Part shown: piece by piece, positions 61,825-64,000 of the stretch | How positions within the stretch are numbered: the stretch's first letter is position 1 | How the letters are laid out: each line of letters starts with the position of its first letter | Origin: Streptomyces lavendofoliae | Lineage (GTDB): Bacteria > Actinomycetota > Actinomycetes > Streptomycetales > Streptomycetaceae | Direction: 5' to 3' | DNA: 64,000 nt | Assembly: GCF_014649735.1 (NCBI RefSeq) | Contig: NZ_BMTP01000005.1 | Location: 248,001 to 312,000, forward strand | The notes under the pieces: generated by a model | Told to the model about the DNA's origin: nothing | The model's database searches: none | What the model saw: only the letters and a program-made list of their open reading frames with translations | Position numbers and translations under genes: made by a program

Positions 61825-63078
61825 GTGCTCATTTCCGTGTCCGTCGCCGCGATATCGCTGGCGCTCTTCTGGATGGCCGCCTTCACCCTGTGGTGGCAGA
61901 TGCACGCCTGGCGCACACCGGAGACGCTCGCCGCCACCCGGTTCGAGCGTCCCGACGGGGACCAGGGCCTGTCCTTCTCGCTGTTGCTGCCCGCCCGCCA
62001 TGAACAGGCGGTCCTGGAGCACACGGTCGACCGGCTGCTGGAGTCCCGGCACCAGGACTTCGAGATCATCGTGATCGTCGGCCACGACGACCCCGGGACC
62101 GCCGAGGTCGCCGACCGGGCCGCGGCGCGCGACCCCGGCCGCGTACGGGTCGTCGTCGACACCCACGAGGCGAAGAACAAGCCCAAGGCGCTGAACACCG
62201 CCCTGCCGTACTGCCGGGGGGACGTCGTGGGCGTCTTCGACGCCGAGGACCAGGTCCACCCCGACCTGCTCGCCCACGTCGACCACGCCTTCGGCGCCAC
62301 CCGCGCGGACGTCGTCCAGGGCGGCGTCCAACTGATCAACTTCCATTCCAGCTGGTACTCCCTGCGCAACTGCCTGGAGTACTTCTTCTGGTTCCGGTCC
62401 CGCCTGCACCTGCACGCCGCCAAGGGCTTCATCCCGCTCGGCGGCAACACCGTCTTCGTGCGCACCGACGTGCTGCGCGAGGCCGGCGGCTGGGACCAGG
62501 ACTGCCTGGCCGAGGACTGCGACCTGGGCGTGCGGCTGTCCAGTGTCGGCAAGAAGGTCGTCGTCGCGTACGACGCCGACATGGTCACCCGCGAGGAGAC
62601 CCCCGGCACCCTGCTGAGCCTGCTCAAGCAGCGCACCCGCTGGAACCAGGGCTTCCTCCAGGTCTACCGCAAGAAGGACTGGAAGCAACTGCCCACGCTC
62701 GGGCAGCGGATGCTCGCCCGCTACACCCTGATGACCCCGTTCATGCAAGCCTTCACCGGCGTCATCATCCCGCTCAACGTGGCGATCGCGCTCTTCCTCG
62801 ACGTTCCCATCGGCGTCGCCGTCATCACCTTCCTCCCCCTGCTGACGGCGATGGTGACCTTCGTCTTCGAGATCGTCGGCCTGCACGACTTCGGCCGCCA
62901 GTACGGGCTGCGGGTCCGCCTCGTCCACTACCTGAAGCTCATCGCCGGCGGGCCGTTCTACCAGGTGCTGCTGGCCGGCGCGGCGGTCCGGGCCGTCTGG
63001 CGCGAGCAGCGCGGCCGCAACGAATGGGAACTCACCAGCCACGTGGGCGCCCACCTCGTCCGCGAGGAGGCCCGATGA
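61825..63078 (+). CDS. Family 2 glycosyltransferase, processive-synthase type
   Basis: 417 aa from GTG 61825, with GGAGGGGGG upstream. N-terminal helix (ISVSVAAISLALFWMAAFTLWWQM), cytosolic GT2 domain: SLLLPARHEQAVLEHTVDRLL, KPKALNTALPYCRGD, metal-binding GVFDAEDQV, catalytic AEDCDLGVRL, and acceptor-site QRTRW (Q-x-x-R-W). The C-terminal part has three or four helices (FMQAFTGVIIPLNVAIALFL; IGVAVITFLPLLTAMVTFVFE). This is the layout of hyaluronan/cellulose-type synthases and single-sugar transferases to lipids. It forms an operon with the next gene (ATGA overlap). Confidence 0.88.
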   Translation: MLISVSVAAISLALFWMAAFTLWWQMHAWRTPETLAATRFERPDGDQGLSFSLLLPARHEQAVLEHTVDRLLESRHQDFEIIVIVGHDDPGTAEVADRAAARDPGRVRVVVDTHEAKNKPKALNTALPYCRGDVVGVFDAEDQVHPDLLAHVDHAFGATRADVVQGGVQLINFHSSWYSLRNCLEYFFWFRSRLHLHAAKGFIPLGGNTVFVRTDVLREAGGWDQDCLAEDCDLGVRLSSVGKKVVVAYDADMVTREETPGTLLSLLKQRTRWNQGFLQVYRKKDWKQLPTLGQRMLARYTLMTPFMQAFTGVIIPLNVAIALFLDVPIGVAVITFLPLLTAMVTFVFEIVGLHDFGRQYGLRVRLVHYLKLIAGGPFYQVLLAGAAVRAVWREQRGRNEWELTSHVGAHLVREEAR

Positions 63079-64000
63079 CCGCCACCCTGCCCGCCGCTCC
63101 CGCGGCCCCCGAGCCGGCCACGGCCCCGTCGCCGCCGGACGGCGCCCGGCTGTTCACCCGGCCGGTCGTCCGCTTCCGCGGCTCCCGCCCCGACCTGATC
63201 CTGTGCGGGGTGCTCCTCGCGGCGATCCTCCTCGTCCAGGGCTGGAACATCCAGCAGTACCCCACCCTCAGCGACGACGAGGGCACCTACCTCGCCCAGG
63301 CGTGGGCCGTGCAGAACGGCCGGGGCCTCGCCCACTACACGTACTGGTACGACCACCCTCCGCTCGGCTGGATGCAGCTCGCCGCCCTCACCTGGATCCC
63401 GTCGCTGATCGCGCCCGAGTCGATGACCGTCGCCTCGATGCGCCTGGCGATGCTGCTGGTCTCCGCCGCCTCCGCGGTGCTGATCTACGTCCTGGCCCGC
63501 CGGCTGTGGCTGCCGCGCTGGGCGGCCGGCCTGGCCATGGTGCTCTTCGGGCTGTCCCCGCTGTCGGTGGTCCTCCAGCGCGAGATCTTCCTCGACAACC
63601 TCGCCGTGATGTGGATGCTGCTGGCGTTCTGCCTCGCCGCCTCGCCCAGCAGGCACCTGTGGCACCACTTCGGGGCCGGCGTCGTCGCCGCCGTCGGCGT
63701 CCTCACCAAGGAGACGATGCTCGTCGTCCTGCCGGCGCTGCTGGTGACCATGTGGCGCCACAGCCACCGCGACACCCGCAAGTTCGCCGTCACCGGCGCC
63801 ATCACCGCCTGCGCCCTGATCGGCTTCTCCTACCCCCTGTTCGCGCTCCTCAAGGGCGAGCTGCTGCCCGGCGCGGGACACGTCTCCCTGTGGGACGGCA
63901 TCACGTACCAGATGAGCCGCCCCGGCTCCGGCTTCATCCTCACCGACGGCACCGGCTCCAACGGGGTCCTCGACTCCTGGCTCTACTACGACCGGGTCCT
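63075..64000 (+). CDS. GT39/ArnT-like polyprenyl-linked glycosyltransferase, cut by window edge
   Basis: Visible 308 residues, truncated at the 3' end. Starts at ATG 63075, inside the preceding stop (ATGA). Residues 1-35 are Ala/Pro-rich, then a transmembrane helix (DLILCGVLLAAILLVQGW) and the catalytic loop LSDDEGTYLAQAWAVQNGRGLAHYTYWYDHPPLGWMQL with the acidic pair DDEG. More helices follow (VLIYVLARRLWLPRWAAGLAMVLFG), and LDNLAVMWMLLAFCL is typical. It likely uses a polyprenyl-phosphate sugar outside the membrane, working on the product of the GT2 partner. Confidence 0.88.
   Translation, partial: MTATLPAAPAAPEPATAPSPPDGARLFTRPVVRFRGSRPDLILCGVLLAAILLVQGWNIQQYPTLSDDEGTYLAQAWAVQNGRGLAHYTYWYDHPPLGWMQLAALTWIPSLIAPESMTVASMRLAMLLVSAASAVLIYVLARRLWLPRWAAGLAMVLFGLSPLSVVLQREIFLDNLAVMWMLLAFCLAASPSRHLWHHFGAGVVAAVGVLTKETMLVVLPALLVTMWRHSHRDTRKFAVTGAITACALIGFSYPLFALLKGELLPGAGHVSLWDGITYQMSRPGSGFILTDGTGSNGVLDSWLYYDRV

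Overview
The window is 64 kb of very GC-rich actinobacterial chromosome. Streptomyces or a close relative is strongly suggested by gene content and order: afsQ1/afsQ2 divergent from sigQ, accA2, mmpB, pccE and pccB, a class III adenylate cyclase, hutH, a mycothiol conjugate amidase (mca), ABC-F and SARP-era regulators. From memory the order matches the S. coelicolor SCO4899 to SCO4968 core region. No tRNA, rRNA, CRISPR array or prophage was seen. One short MITE-like insertion (about 31921-32321) is the only mobile-element trace.

Layout. 1-7309: nucleoside salvage ends (deoA 3' part, add) around a STAS protein, a SigG-type sigma factor, an L,D-transpeptidase, a divergent MFS/LysR pair and a degenerate alpha/beta hydrolase. 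7440-13937: two related small secreted proteins flank a PspC protein, a VanZ protein, the lipoprotein-afsQ2-afsQ1 operon, sigQ and a uridine-kinase-like protein. 14011-17298: deoC with two aldehyde dehydrogenases. 17552-21402: a secreted wall-type protein, a lipoprotein-like class F sortase, a PH-domain protein and a PIG-V-like glycosyltransferase. 21525-28376: phosphosugar mutase, purine nucleoside phosphorylase, a GGCT protein, a quinone reductase of the Lpd family, a DeoR and a TetR regulator. 28483-35112: biotin block (accA2, Maf, mmpB, pccE, pccB, birA). 35221-41037: cyclase, crotonase, GAF-GGDEF diguanylate cyclase, hutH, a LAxTG protein and an acidic protein. 41268-48454: Ldt lipoprotein, an alcohol dehydrogenase remnant, DUF1330, an ABC-F ATPase with a leader peptide, msrA, metB. 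48484-55852: a degenerate sigma-like pair, MarR, threonine deaminase, an ABC exporter, greA, mca. 56027-64000: a STAND/TPR ATPase, a DUF255 thioredoxin-fold protein, and two envelope glycosyltransferases, the last one cut by the window edge.

How the genes work together. DeoA, Add, PNP, the phosphosugar mutase, DeoC and the two ALDH proteins form a route from (deoxy)nucleosides to pentose phosphate, then glyceraldehyde-3-P plus acetaldehyde, then acetate. Three of these transcription units (add, deoC-ALDH-ALDH, PNP) carry the same perfect 12-bp palindrome CTACGCGCGTAG over their promoters, so I infer a shared, unlinked-gene nucleoside regulon. AccA2, PccB, PccE and BirA form the acyl-CoA carboxylase with its biotin ligase. 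Adenylate cyclase and the diguanylate cyclase put two nucleotide second messengers within 4 kb. Many genes lack a Shine-Dalgarno sequence and have a -10 hexamer ending 6-8 nt before the start codon, so leaderless transcripts look common.
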